In this document: positions 1 to 11,002 of the stretch, in pieces
How the letters are laid out: each line of letters starts with the position of its first letter
Position numbering within the stretch: position 1 is the stretch's first letter
Assembly: GCA_020726505.1 (NCBI GenBank)
Contig: JAHLEZ010000012.1
Location: 1,736,001 to 1,800,000 of the forward strand
DNA from: Leptodontidium sp. MPI-SDFR-AT-0119
Taxonomy: Eukaryota > Ascomycota > Leotiomycetes > Helotiales > Leptodontidiaceae
Length of the DNA stretch: 64,000 bases
Direction of reading: 5' to 3'
Notes under the pieces: generated by a model
Seen by the model: only the letters and a program-made list of their open reading frames with translations
What the model was told of the DNA's origin: nothing
The model's database searches: none
Translations under genes and position numbers: made by a program

Positions 1-427
1 TAATGTGCCACTATTAATTCCTGTCCGCCCGAATACGATGCAAGGGTTTTGGTACCTACCTAAACGAGACGAAGTTCACTGACTAAGTCCACATGAGGCG
101 GATCAGTCAAGGGTTTCAATGATCATGCATGCCTAATTCTCACTGAACAAAGTTTGAATCCTTCAATGTCAGCCATCATCATACTTTGTGCGGTACTTTT
201 GAGAGATACTTGGTGAGAACGATTTCGTAATGCCTACGAGATTCAATTGCCCAGTTTGTCGTAGCCTACTGCGGGGTGGGATGTACCGCGATTGAGATTC
301 TCAATCCAAGCATCTTGATACTAGTAAATAAGACGCACTTCTATAAAATTCTTGTTGTATGTGTTCTCAGCACAACTGAGGACCCAAGATACACGAATCG
401 CGGAAAACTACTACCTATACTTTCGCA
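1..427. other. Left-edge intergenic stretch
   Basis: No open frame of convincing length or composition is seen on either strand. The stretch is moderately AT-rich and presumably carries the upstream region of the DUF3632-like gene that starts at 428. Confidence 0.5.
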
Positions 428-1339
428 ATGAATCTTTCACACGATAGCTTTTTGGATCGGAAAGTGGCCGAGAGATGGGGACCCATACCCAGCGAGTATG
501 TTGAGCCCCCTGTTGTCATTACTATTCACTAATGTAGTCAGAGCAGATGCAATACGGGAATTGATTCGGGGAGAACTCAGTGCTGAGCAAGCAGCAAAAG
601 AGTTTATTAAAGATGTCAACGCATCTCGATCGCTAGACCAGGCTGAAATGAAACTGTGGAGAATATGGAGACTACTGGCAGATGTTACGGCAAAATTTCC
701 TCAATACCACGATCAGCTTCTTGATATGACTGTCGCTATCCACTCTCTCCCTAGTTTGCAGATTCAAGGAGAAGCAGCCGTGAAATGGGAAGATCTACCC
801 ATATTGAGCCAGACATGGGCTGAGACGGTATTCAACTGTATGTTCTTCCTATCACTGATTCGTTATGCATCTTCGCTCACTGCATTTAATTCTTAGGGGG
901 TGACTTGGCGAACACTGAATCTACGAACCTCCCGGACCACATCAACCAGATGGCTTTCACCGCTAAACTTACCGCTAAGGCTATCCCAGGTGCAGATTTT
1001 ATCTCACATGCTGAAGACGACATGTGGCAAGCGTTCGAGAAGACTCCAGAGCTAGCACATGAGCTCAATACCATGGCTGTGCGCTCCTTAGATTCAAATG
1101 TGCCCATTGCTGCGCAGTGGGTTTTGCACTGTGGACAAAGGCTTTCAGAGCTTAACAGCGAGATCTTCAAAAGAAACACTCGTCTTGAGGGGTTGTGGAC
1201 TGGTAGTAGTGGGTTCAGTAGAGATCGATGGGAGTTCTGGTGGAGAAGAGCGATATGGGTGGCTGGGTTGGCTGAAGTGAAGGGGGAAACGAGAGAATGT
1301 GCACAGGAAATGGTGAAAGTTATGGAATCAATTGGCTGA
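428..1339 (+). CDS. DUF3632-like fungal protein of unknown function (268 aa, 3 exons)
   Basis: Exons 428-495, 542-837 and 897-1339, with introns of 46 and 59 bp. Both introns start GTATGT and end in CAG or TAG; the first carries an ACTAAT branch-like site. The joined frame is open for 268 codons and ends in TGA. The start at 428 is preferred over the internal ATG at 498, because 498 lies inside intron 1 and only the spliced form gives a smooth soluble N-terminus reading into ADAIRELIRGEL. The protein is mostly helical-looking, with a Trp-rich C-terminal part (DRWEFWWRRAIW). This layout matches fungal DUF3632 proteins, which occur in large families and have no known activity. The family assignment is from memory of that pattern; no catalytic motif is visible. 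Confidence 0.7.
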
Positions 1340-2809
1340 CTCGCGGAGCACAGCATTCAATGTGCAAGCGGTGTTTTCAATTAGCATACCTGAAGCTGCT
1401 ACGCGCATCATGCCATTTTGATTGCTACAATTTTATCGTTGTTTTCAGAATTGCGTATTAGTCTTTGATTCTTGAGATCTAACTCGAAAGGTTCACCTTT
1501 TCTTAGAAACCAGTTCTATTTTAATCTGAATTCTACTTCTACCCCGGCAGATAAATGTGACATAGCTTTGTTGGCCTGGCCAGGACGAAACACAGAATAT
1601 TTACGGTGCGAATAAGCTGTATTCAAACCCTGCAATTGACATTTTCGAGTGATATGTCCCTTTTTAGATTATCTCCTTCTACCTTGTAGATTGCTGTTTG
1701 CAGGGAGCACTTATACGATACGATATTTCTTCTGTATACTCAGATGTGTAATCTGATCGGCAGAAGCCGCGATGTTTGAAAATCGCAATGCCGTGTTGCA
1801 CAAAAAATATTTTTATTTTTCTCCGCGGGACTTCGATGTTGTCGTATGACATGACTGACACGCAAGGTCAAAAGTCAACGAAATTTCTATGATGGAGATG
1901 CAAAGGGCCGATTTCTTGACCCAAAAAGGCATTGTACTCATCTGGAAGAATTGACCTGCGACGATAGCATGATGGATTAAAGTTTCCCCAGTGGATAAAA
2001 ACCGATGCAAACTAATTATCTCATCAAGTTCGAGGCAGGGAAGCAGGGCAGAAAGGGGGGGGGGGGGGGGGGGGGGGTGGGAATATGGCGTTGAGCTAAC
2101 TTAATGTGGCTGCGGGAGGGAACGGGTGGCGCCTCCGGAGCGGGCCGGGGGGAGAATTTGATGCCAACACGAATGTGGGGGGGAATCGAAGAAATACGAA
2201 CGATATCAGTCTAGTTTGCCTTCTGTTAGTAACCGTTGATGCTAAATGGAGCTACTCATGGCCATCAAACCCTGGACGGCAAGCCGAACACCGGGGATCC
2301 TTGGAATGTAAACCCTGAGCAGATTCGTAAATATCCTATACAAGTCTAGTAAAGAACAAGACAACTTATCAAGTTCTCCAATGCTCTCTCAGCCTCTCAC
2401 ATGTAAACTCTATTTGGAGCTTGACGGGGGCAAGAAATTTGCTCGTGTGTGTCGATACGTGGGATAGTCAACTTACTTACTGAGGCCGAATGCTTCTTCA
2501 TTGTCTTCAAGAGATCTAGTGTCTCTAATGGCCCAATATAATCTGACCAAGAGGTTCGGATAGAGAAAGGCCATGTGAAAATTAAGTAAATACACCGTTG
2601 GCCATGATATTCGATCCTCATGATCATCTGGTGCAAGACAAATTAAGGCAAAGAAGAATCTGGCTGATACGAGGTGACGGTGTATTGGGGGCTTGGAGAA
2701 AGGATCCCTTGACGATTGTACTCAGCAGGGCAATCTCTCTAACCACTCGAGATTGACTTCTTGAAGCATGAAAGAAAAATTTACCTCGTAATTTGGAATG
2801 TTCGAAAGC
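1340..2809. other. Intergenic region with a poly-G tract
   Basis: About 1.5 kb between two plus-strand genes. Short frames exist on both strands but none has protein-like composition or convincing splice partners. The only clear structure is the 23-base G run near 2055. Confidence 0.5.
2055..2077 (+). repeat. 23-bp homopolymer G tract
   Basis: An uninterrupted run of 23 G residues, preceded by GAAA and followed by TGG. Its exact length may be unreliable in an assembly, because long G runs are error-prone. Confidence 0.9.
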
Positions 2810-2816
2810 TATAAAG
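2810..2816 (+). promoter_or_regulatory. Possible TATA element of the secreted-protein gene
   Basis: TATAAAG lies about 120 bp upstream of the ATG at 2933. The intervening leader is CA-rich with CATCACA and CATTTGAAC stretches, as in many ascomycete 5' leaders. This is a consensus match only. Confidence 0.35.
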
Positions 2817-2932
2817 TGAGCAACGATCTCCCGTCTGTTGGAAGCTCATCCATCACAGCACCCAGCATCCACTTCTCACTCCATCACAACACATTTGAAC
2901 ATCTCAATTCCAAATCTCTTCCTCAATTTAAA

Positions 2933-3738
2933 ATGAAGTGCTCAATCATCTCTGCTTTCGTGGCTTTGGTTTCCCTTGGCCAAGCTTTCGACATCCCGGA
3001 GGCTGCTCCTGATGGAACCTACAGTATGTACACCTTCCAAGCAGCAACTTTCTGCTTGAGTAGTCACTAATATTGAGAATCATTTAGTGGTCGCTATGGA
3101 TGCTGAAGGCAACGCATTGTCTGAGCCGACGCTGATCGCTGCTCCCGTCAGCGCTAAGAGATCTCGCTCCTTTGGAGCTCAGCTTGATGCTCGATCATTG
3201 CCCAACCCTCAAGCAGGCTGGTACGCAGTTCTGATCCTGTTTTGCTCACTCTTCCATCAAACACTGCTTGTTTTCCTTTGCCTAGGAGAGAATTTGGTCA
3301 CGAGGCCATCGATTTCCAGAAGCAATTTGACTTGCTTGGAATTCGAATAGATGGTAGAAGCTAGTAGCTAACAAACGAGCAGCGAAGGTCATTGGATGAA
3401 CAACAATGACTACTATTCGGTGGTTACCTCTTTCAAGGACGCCTGCCAAGGCAACACAGTGCCACCCAACTGGGCTTATTATGCAAAATATGGTTCCGCG
3501 GTTGTGTACAGTATGAAGTCTGCATATTCTCTTCTCAGCACGTCTCTAACTTCTACCAGTGTGCAACTATGGTGGCAACAACCCATGCAACGCCGGTGAA
3601 TTCCAAGACTCGATGAACTTGCTCAACAGTAACTGTGCCAGCGTTGGTGCCGGATGGGTTCTCATTCAGACCTGGAAGAAGGGCTACGGAAGACAGAACA
3701 CTGGAGGACAAATTTGCAGCTGGCATCAAAATGTTTAG
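2933..3738 (+). CDS. Small secreted cysteine-containing protein (176 aa, 4 exons)
   Basis: Exons 2933-3023, 3088-3220, 3383-3510 and 3560-3738; the frame closes at TAG. The N-terminus MKCSIISAFVALVSLGQAF is a clear signal peptide, cleaved around residue 18. A pro-region follows with basic KRSRSF, where a Kex2-like protease could cut. The mature part has six cysteines (in GCEGHW, KDACQG, MCNYGG, NPCNAG, NSNCAS and QICSWH), enough for three disulfides. The ending in ICSWHQNV resembles a family of small secreted ascomycete proteins I have seen but cannot name. Intron 2 is long (162 bp); its acceptor at 3381-3382 was chosen because it alone joins PNPQAG to CEGHWMNNN in frame. Secretion is well supported; a role as an effector or antimicrobial protein is speculation. 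Confidence 0.75.
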
Positions 3739-4550
3739 GCGCAATCTGAGCTGAGGTGCGCTTCAAGGTGGATGTTTGTTTCGATCAAGGCTCAAATTCT
3801 CCTGCTGTTATTCAATTATTATTGAATTGATGGAGATCTTGTATATGAGCCCGATTGGACGAGCAAGGGTGTGGGTGTGAGATATTGTTGGGGAGTTCCT
3901 ATTCACTTCTTTTGGCATTATTTTAACGGCAATCATTGGCCATGATTGTTGAAGACATTCATTTAGTTTTAAGATGGAATCGCGTTCTACGTATTACATA
4001 GTTTTAGCAATTCAACCCCTTCACAAATTTCCGTCGATGACAACACGCTTCGCATCCAAACAACACAAGGGTGAGGCAAATCTTCAACGACAGGCCTGTT
4101 ACTGAGATTAGCCTCTAGCCACTTCATATTTGAATTGGAGAGGGTAACTCGCCCGAGAAGCACAATATCATATCCCATGATCCTAATGCGAAAGCCTTTC
4201 AGAGACAAGCATTTATTATGCATAACTATTGCCCAGCAGTCATAGAGATTTCAGATTCCCAAAGGAGCTTAGTGATGATTCTGGAGGTCGGCTTGGAGTG
4301 GTTGAGATTACGAAGTACCCTATCAACACACCCCTGTGGAGCATGATCTTCGGCCGCCCAAGTCTTGGAGAAGTGGCACAGCATGAGTGTCGCTCGCTGA
4401 TCAGAGGCTCCTCACGAAGTTCCAGGGCCAACGTCAACATTAGTTGCCTCTCACAAGCTCTACCTTCAATTTCATTCCATTTACGTTTTATTTTCTGCTC
4501 CATATTAGTGTATTAGATTCTCACTGTGTAGTGCAAGATTGGGTGTGGAC
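3739..4550. other. Intergenic region
   Basis: About 0.8 kb. Overlapping short frames on both strands (for example 4229-4516) show no coding character. The right part is presumably the leader and promoter of the Zn2Cys6 gene at 4551. Confidence 0.5.
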
Positions 4551-6363
4551 ATGGCCGACCCAATTCCTGTTCAGAAGAAGGTTAGGAGGTCATTTGGGCC
4601 AAAGGTGTCAACTGGGTGCATCACTTGCAAGTGAGTGTCTCCACCTTCCAAGTGTTCAATCATGGTACTAACCATCAAATTTCGCAGAAAACGGTGAGAA
4701 CTCCCAATACTTATTCTGAACTGTTGTCCCTCTGTGGGGCCCTGGGGGTATATTTCGTTGCCTTTATGGGTCTGCGACTGAGGTGTTGAGCAGGAGAGTC
4801 AAATGCGATGAACTTCGTCCTAGTTGCATGAGATGTCAGAAGTATGGGACCCGGTGTGAAGGCTACAAAACGACGACCCTCGCTCCTATGGCTCAAAAGC
4901 GCCATGTTGCTAGGCCTATTCTGCCAAATGCGAAGGTGCTTTGCAAATCGCCAGCAACTGTCTCGAAACTTTTCAACACCGACCAGGAATTCGGATATTT
5001 TCAACGCTTCTGTATTCAGAATGTGAGGCAGCTGACTGGACTTCGGGAGTCCGAGTTTTGGAGTCGTCATGTGCTTCAGGCAAGTGAGATGGAGCCATGT
5101 GTACGACATGCAGTCATCGCGATCGGTACTCTAGATTTTAGTAAGAGGGGTTTGGAAGCAGGCGAGCCGCAGAGGGTGCAAAGAGAGTCTAATCATGTTG
5201 CCAAACCCGAACTTGTGGATGCGAGCCGTCTCGAATTCGCATATCGTGAGTATGGGAAAGCAATATCCTGTCTGAAAACCACGATCGCGGAGAAGAAGCT
5301 CAGCATTAGAACCAGTCTCATCACGAGCCTGCTATTCGCGTGTTTTGAGGCATACCATGGGAACAGCGACGCTGCTGCCGCTCAGGTTTATGCTGGTATT
5401 GAGGTGATGGAGTTGTATTCAAAGAAGAGGAAGATTCAGAGCTCCAAGCCGGATATACCCACGCCTCCACCTATTGACCATGATATCGTTGACATGTTCT
5501 CGCTGTTAGAAATACAGGCCACTTCTTGGGGCGACAAACGGAGCAGCACTCTCCATCTGCAACGAATGCGAGACTGCGAAGCGGCAGTCGGGGAAATCCC
5601 AAGAGAGTTCAAAGACATTGGGCAGGCTCAAAGCAGCCTCTTCATGATATCCTTGCGGGGCATCCATCTGAGGCTTTCCCAGACTAACAAAGATGTTGTA
5701 CCGTCGAGCGAGGAAACAACACGGGCGGCGGTCGTCACTCTCGGCCCTCTCGTGGGCGAGCCTCAGCATGCGGAGTTGCGAAGCGTGCTTTCCATGTTCA
5801 AAAAATGGGCTGCTGCATACGAGCCATATCTTCGCAGAGCGAGTAGTCAAGGTTCGAGTAAGGAAAGACGAGACGGCGCGAAGATGATATATTTGCACTA
5901 TCTGGGTATTCACTTGTGGGTGGCTGCAGGAGCCTCAACTCTGGACAGTTACTACCGCCGCTACACGAAAGAGCTTCGGAAGATTGTAGAACTGGGTAGA
6001 ATAATGTCAGCCGAGAACCAGGACTATTTCTCTCTGGACATCCGATTTGTGTTGCCTCTACAGGTCGTGGCGTTGGTTTACCGACATCGAGCGCTGAGGC
6101 AGGAAGTCATGGCTATGTATTTGGGTCAGCCGAGGAGAGAGGGCATGTGGGATGCTGTGATCATCACGAAGGTTCTAGAATGGATCTCTGCTATTGAGGA
6201 AGATGGACTGACCGACGAGGAGTATGTTCCAGAGGATGGAATTGCTACTTTGACTGCTTACAAGGTGGATTCCGAGAATCGCTCTGTCTACGTACAATGT
6301 GTACAGGGTGTGAGAGGAGGTAAGGGGCAGGCTACTGTGAAGGAGACTATAGTGTACTGGTGA
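4551..6363 (+). CDS. Zn2Cys6 transcription factor (551 aa) with a 6-nt microexon
   Basis: Exons 4551-4630, 4688-4693 and 4794-6363. The binuclear zinc cluster is at residues 23-50: CITC, KKRRVK, C, DELRPS, C, MRC, QKYGTR, C, which is the standard C-x2-C-x6-C-x6-C-x2-C-x6-C spacing. The six-base exon AAAACG is required: skipping it shortens the first x6 spacer to x4. Intron 1 has a TACTAAC branch site. Downstream, CEGYKT and a long helical middle region (EFAYREYGKAISCLKTTI, ITSLLFACFEAYHGN) match the usual fungal-specific regulator body. No target is known. The gene lies about 1.8 kb from the aminotransferase gene, so local control is possible but unproven. Confidence 0.85.
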
Positions 6364-7359
6364 AATGAGGTGGAGGAAACAATAGAGTTCGTTGATGTGT
6401 TGAAGATTGCAACCAAGGGCGGGGTTGCCGACTGGTTCTAATCAACGCAAAACATGTCATATTTGTCTCTAGATCTCAGACTAGGCACTACGAAATGAAA
6501 CATGTAGTGCTTCTACTGTAGTTCCTTAGATCAAGGTAAAGGGCTAAGCGAGCAAGACATGTTTACAAACAAGCTCCTCCTGGCCAAAAGCCGACGAGAA
6601 AGCCGTCTCGCTCAAAATATCCAACTAAAATTTCAGGTGCAAAGTAAAATATAGCCACACCAGAGGATATTGTGTCTCTGGACCATCCAACTACACAATA
6701 TCCATGCCCTATGTTCTAGTTGTTGGTTTATATGGTGCTGTGGGAGTCTTCTTGCTTTCTATTTGGGCAAACCCCCCTTCATTGTTTAGAGTCCATCACC
6801 TATACGGCCCCCTCCTCAGTCCACTTCATTGGCTCGATCCTATGCCTATAAGTGCAATGCTACTGTAGAAGCTGCATATCTCTGATCCTGCAACGACCTA
6901 AGATCTCTCAGACTACTTCTACACTCCCCTGCTCTTGCTCACTTGTACAGTATCATGGCCATATTTCTGTATCGCTCCCCCCACTCGCTACTTCGATAGT
7001 CATACATTTTTAGCAATGCATCAAGTATACGCATCACAATTGATGGCGGTATAACTGTTGAAGTCACATTGTAGAATTTGTTATCTCTTAGGCTCGTCGG
7101 TTGGTGGGTTTCTGAGCATCATTCAGGGACTTCGCTAATCTTATCCCCTTAACCGCCACATACAGGTCTTTTCAGGGTGCTGCGCTGAAGCGAGGCGCTA
7201 AGGTTGCTCAAATTACAGGGCAAGAGGGTGAGTTCTTCGCTTAATTAGGCTCTTGCAGGCTCTTGCAGGCTCTGCGCAGACCTGTTTTGAAAGGCAGTTA
7301 GTTAAGTGGATAGCGCCACCAGGCGCTCATCCACTGAAACCGCAGAACCTCACCAATGA
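6364..7359. other. Intergenic region with one exon-like segment
   Basis: No full gene is recognised. Bases 7166-7227 look exon-like: preceded by CATACAG, followed by GTGAGT, and open in the frame reading SFQGAALKRGAKVAQITG. No partner exons could be joined in frame. A short direct repeat of GGCTCTTGCA occurs at about 7247-7272. Confidence 0.4.
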
Positions 7360-7953
7360 TCATGATCCCTTCGACTCAACACCAACAACACCACAGTCCA
7401 CAGTATCAACAGCAACACCTCTATTATTGGCCGTTCCCCTTTCCAATTTTTGTGCCTCGGCAGCTTCCTCCCAGTCCGACTCGAACAAGTGTTGCAATGC
7501 CCCGGTGGCTCTCGCCAGAACTCCTCCATCCCACTCCAGCCTCAACGCAGTCACTGTCACAATCACCACAACCATCGCGAGCACCCGAACTTGCCTCCAG
7601 CAATGTCCTGCGCAGATATCATCTTTCTTCCCTCCATCCCAGGCTGCGCTACACTCTCGTACCACAGAGGTTGATAGCCGGCTCAAGGGGATAGCTGCCG
7701 ACAGCCCAAAACTGGTATTCCCACCCTCGACACGGCGACTGATCTTCAAGAAGGAGGCAATAAACAAGAGCAGCGAAATATCAACTACAATGGGTGGTAC
7801 TGCTGGGACGCGCTCGTAGAACGTGGCGATTGGGTCGAGGAATGGTTTGAGAGCCTTTGGATACATCCACGAGACGAATTGCAGCAGGGGTACAATGATG
7901 GATGTTGCGGTGATGGCGTATACCAGAACCTTGCGGCGTGTTGCTGGTACCAT
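7360..7953 (-). CDS. Possible small membrane protein, unknown function
   Basis: An intronless frame of 197 codons starting at ATG 7951-7953 (MVPATRRKVLVYAITATSII). The frame stays open further upstream, but the sequence there is low-complexity Pro/Ser and not membrane-like. Three hydrophobic stretches are visible: VLVYAITATSIIVPLLQFVSW, IVVDISLLLFIASFL and VLAMVVVIVTVTAL. A competing plus-strand frame (7253-7819) covers the same DNA, and its composition (Thr/Ser/Pro/Gln-rich) looks like an antisense shadow. The family is not recognised. The gene is tail-to-head with the aminotransferase on the same strand. Confidence 0.45.
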   Translation of the reverse strand: MVPATRRKVLVYAITATSIIVPLLQFVSWMYPKALKPFLDPIATFYERVPAVPPIVVDISLLLFIASFLKISRRVEGGNTSFGLSAAIPLSRLSTSVVRECSAAWDGGKKDDICAGHCWRQVRVLAMVVVIVTVTALRLEWDGGVLARATGALQHLFESDWEEAAEAQKLERGTANNRGVAVDTVDCGVVGVESKGS

Positions 7954-8217
7954 GGCTTTGGATACGCAGTGCCGCTGGGGACCTGGTGTTGATGGCAGTG
8001 ATGGGGCTGAAGGTAGTCGAAAAGTTTGAAGGGATTGAGGGCAATGTGGCCAAGAGATGGAGTGTCGTGTGCTAAAAACCAACGGTGGATCATTCAATGC
8101 AACACTGATATGATCTTGCCAGCCGGGGATCGAGCCACAATGGGCCTCAACTCGGACAGTATATCACTTTGGGCAACTATCGATCTGGTATTCCATCGAT
8201 CTAAATTCAACACAGCT

Positions 8218-9595
8218 TTAACAGACAAGGTCTTTTCTCTCTCTCAAGAACTGCCCGACCGCCTCAACGAAGCTTTCTAACTCAGCCTTGGTTGTCACTG
8301 TCATCAGACTTATCATGCCTCGTTGAGCCAAGAAAAAGCCCTTCTTCAACATATCGAAGAAAAAGAGTTCCTTCAGACCCACCAAACTTTCCTGCACATC
8401 AGCTGCCGACCGAACATCTTTGGTGCTGAAGTGCAATGTCATCAGGCTGCCAACTCCAGTCACTCGCAAAATCGAACCAGCCTCCTTCGAGACCCGATCC
8501 AGTTCTTTTTGCAGCCACTCTCCCATGGCATACAGCTCAGTTGCTGCCGTCTCCGTCCAGACTTGCTCCAGCACAGCAACCCCAGCAGCCATTGTGGTAA
8601 CATTGTTGTTGTATGTTCCACTGTGGTACGCTCCCCCTGGATGTCCTGGCTCGATAATACTCATGATCTCTTCCTTTCCACCGAAGGCACCAAAGTTCTG
8701 TCCGCCTCCGCCGAAGTACTTACCCAAGGTTGTCATATCAGAATAGACTCCGAGAAGCTTCTGAAGACCACCAGTTGACATACGGCTCGTCATCACCTCG
8801 TCGAACATCAAAACGGCACCTACTTCGGTCGCTTTGTCTCGAGTTGCCTTGATGAAGTCGATGTCGGCTGGAAGGCATCCAGAGGAACCTTGCATCAACT
8901 CTAGGAATATGCATGCAAGGTCGTTCTTGTGCTCTGCCACGACTTCCCCAAGAGCTTTGATATCGTTGTATGGAGCGATCACAAAGTTGTGAGGCACGTT
9001 CATTGAATTTGCAGTCACTTTGCCATCCTTTCCAAAAGTAGCCAGTCCTCCGTGGTAGCCCCCCTTGAACACAATGATTATGTTCCTCTTTGTGTAAGCC
9101 TTGACAAGTGCCAATGCTGTAAGGTTGGCTTCTGTGCCCGAGTTGGAGAAGCGAATTTTCTCGATACTGGAAAAGCGAGAGCAGAATAGCTGAGCGAGAC
9201 GGCCTTCAAATTTGTTCACTCCCCCCAAAGCAAAACCACTGTCAATCGCAGAATGCATGGCTTTGGTAATCACTGGATGGGAGTGTCCAAACATGCCTGC
9301 GCTGTACTCTCCGCAGAGGTCAAGATAACTGTGGCCATCGACGTCCGTCAGATATGATCCATTTCCGGATTCGAAAATCAGGGGAAATGGCTGGAAGTGG
9401 ATGACGTTTCGAGTCGTTCCTGCATATCCTGTCAGGTTTGTGATTCTTCCGAGAGGCTTTATTCTAACCTCCTGGTAGTGATAGGGACGATTCTTTGTGA
9501 ATTTCTTGACTTTTCAGGTTCACTTTTGCATATGCAGCACGCGCTTCTGCGAGCGCTCCTGCCACTCTCGCCGACCTTGAGATGGCAGAAGGCAT
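8218..9595 (-). CDS. Glutamate-1-semialdehyde-2,1-aminomutase-like class III aminotransferase (445 aa)
   Basis: Two exons on the minus strand, 9595-9469 and 9428-8218, with a 40-bp intron (GTTAGA...GACAG). The frame around the intron reads SLPGG then YAGTTRNVIHFQPFP, as expected for the PGG(x)TR start of this PLP-enzyme family. Visible motifs are SNSGTEANLTAL (substrate/PLP phosphate region), MFDEVMTSR (Asp that pairs with the pyridine nitrogen) and TTLGKYFGGG (Schiff-base lysine). Length (445) is normal for the family. Fungi do not use the C5 haem pathway, so the usual plastid or bacterial aminomutase role is unlikely. Fungal members probably transfer or move amino groups on other substrates, sometimes in specialised metabolism. 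It is divergent from the dioxygenase gene with a 382-bp gap, which suggests co-regulation. Confidence 0.88.
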
Positions 9596-9977
9596 TTTCG
9601 CTGGCTCGAGTACTTCAACAAAGACTTGGATTGCAAATTCCTCTAGACAGATAAATAGTGGCAGCTTCTGAATTCATCACACTCTTGACGGCTTGGTAAA
9701 CTACTAAACTTACTCTGCACGATCCTCACCTCGAAGGTGGGGTGAACAGCTCGAAATCTTGCCTACTATCGCCTGGTTGGTCAACAACATGAGGAAAGTA
9801 TTCCCGATTTAGGGACGATTAGCAAGTCCCCCGTTAGCCGATGCGTGGCTGTTCAATCGGATCTATTCTCGTAATCTATGACATCTGATAGATGTTAATA
9901 TATCTTCATTTCTCCCAGCTGTCTTTAGCCGTTCTCATGCTTATTTTCAATCTTATCCTTCTCGTTCATTCGTCGCT
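9596..9977. promoter_or_regulatory. Shared 382-bp divergent promoter region
   Basis: This gap separates the minus-strand aminotransferase ATG (9595) from the plus-strand dioxygenase ATG (9978), so both promoters must lie here or overlap it. A perfect 5-bp inverted repeat CCGAT-N13-ATCGG sits at 9838-9860. CCG/CGG half-sites are what Zn2Cys6 regulators bind, and two such regulators are encoded nearby. The binding is inferred only. Confidence 0.45.
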
Positions 9978-11002
9978 ATGGGCTCCATCACTAAGCCAAC
10001 GCTTCGCCGCATCAATGTCGATGCACCAATTGAAGAGTTTATTGAGGCCATCAAAAAGGACGGTGGATGTATCTGCACGAACTATGTATCTCCAGAAGAA
10101 GTTGCCCAAGCGAACGCTGAAGTCAAGCCATATCTAGACGCAGATAAACCATGGCAGGTGAGTTGACTCTTTTCATGTCCATCACTCCATTTCTGATATC
10201 GAGCACAGGGGAAACTCTTCCCGCCTGAAACCAGGCGCTGTAATCGCCTCATTCAAGCCAGCCCAACTTGCCGTGAAAAGTTCTTCATGCATCCCCTTTA
10301 CCAGGTAAGTTTCTTTGCCACGATAGTCACCTTTTTCTCACCACTATTCAGGCTCTCGGAGAATATTTCTTAGCTGAAACATACCCAACGTGGTATGATC
10401 AGAAATGTCATTATTACACCTCCCATCCGATTCTCAGCGCAGCTCTCGGGATTGATGTGAGACCTAACGCTGCTGGCCAGCGCCTTCACCGTGATGATAA
10501 GATGTATCACACTTGGCACTCGGATGCAACAGCTACAGGTTGGACGAAAGGGCGAGATAATGGCTTCGGAGTATTCGTACCAGGCATCAAAACAACCATC
10601 GAGAATGGTGCTACTCGTCTAGTCCCAGGCTCTCATCTCTGGGGTGATGACCGCGGTGCGGATCCCAACTCCGACGATATCGTGTACGCCGAAATGGACG
10701 TGGGAGAAGCAGCTTTCATGCTAGCCAGTACCTTCCACGGCGGGAGCACGAACAACAGCAAAGATGAGAACAGACTGATATATGCGCTCTTCATGTGTAA
10801 GGGGACGCTGCGAACGGAATTCGCTATGTTCTTGGAGTATCCGGCTGAGGTCGTCAAGGGGTGGAGTAAGGAGCTGCAGGCTAGGTTGGGCTGGAAGATC
10901 AGTTCCCCGAACTGTGGGATGGTGGATATGAGAGATCCGGGGTTTCTCCTAGATGATGATTTTGATCCTGAGGCGCCGAATGTTGACGTGGATCTTGATT
11001 GA
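9978..11002 (+). CDS. Phytanoyl-CoA-dioxygenase-family Fe(II)/2-oxoglutarate oxygenase (308 aa)
   Basis: Exons 9978-10157, 10209-10304 and 10352-11002, with short GT-AG introns of 51 and 47 bp. The metal-binding facial triad is visible as HRDD (His and first Asp in QRLHRDDKMYH) and the distal His in ASTFHGGSTNN; VPGSHLWGDD is the turn typical of the PhyH fold. Length suits stand-alone fungal PhyH oxygenases. The QRLHRDDK context resembles oxygenases from fungal secondary-metabolite clusters (AsqJ/FtmOx1 type), which hydroxylate, desaturate or epoxidise small molecules using O2 and 2-oxoglutarate. No peroxisomal SKL-type tail is present (ends DVDLD), which argues against a lipid phytanoyl-CoA role. 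The substrate is unknown; the divergent aminotransferase is the best pathway partner. Confidence 0.88.

Noticed and set aside
2680..2760. tRNA-like A-box on the minus strand (CGAGTGGTTAGAG)
   Set aside because: No B-box, no acceptor stem and no clover-leaf pairing could be found.
7253..7819. Plus-strand frame of 188 codons
   Set aside because: Low-complexity Thr/Ser/Pro composition, antisense to a frame with three hydrophobic segments.
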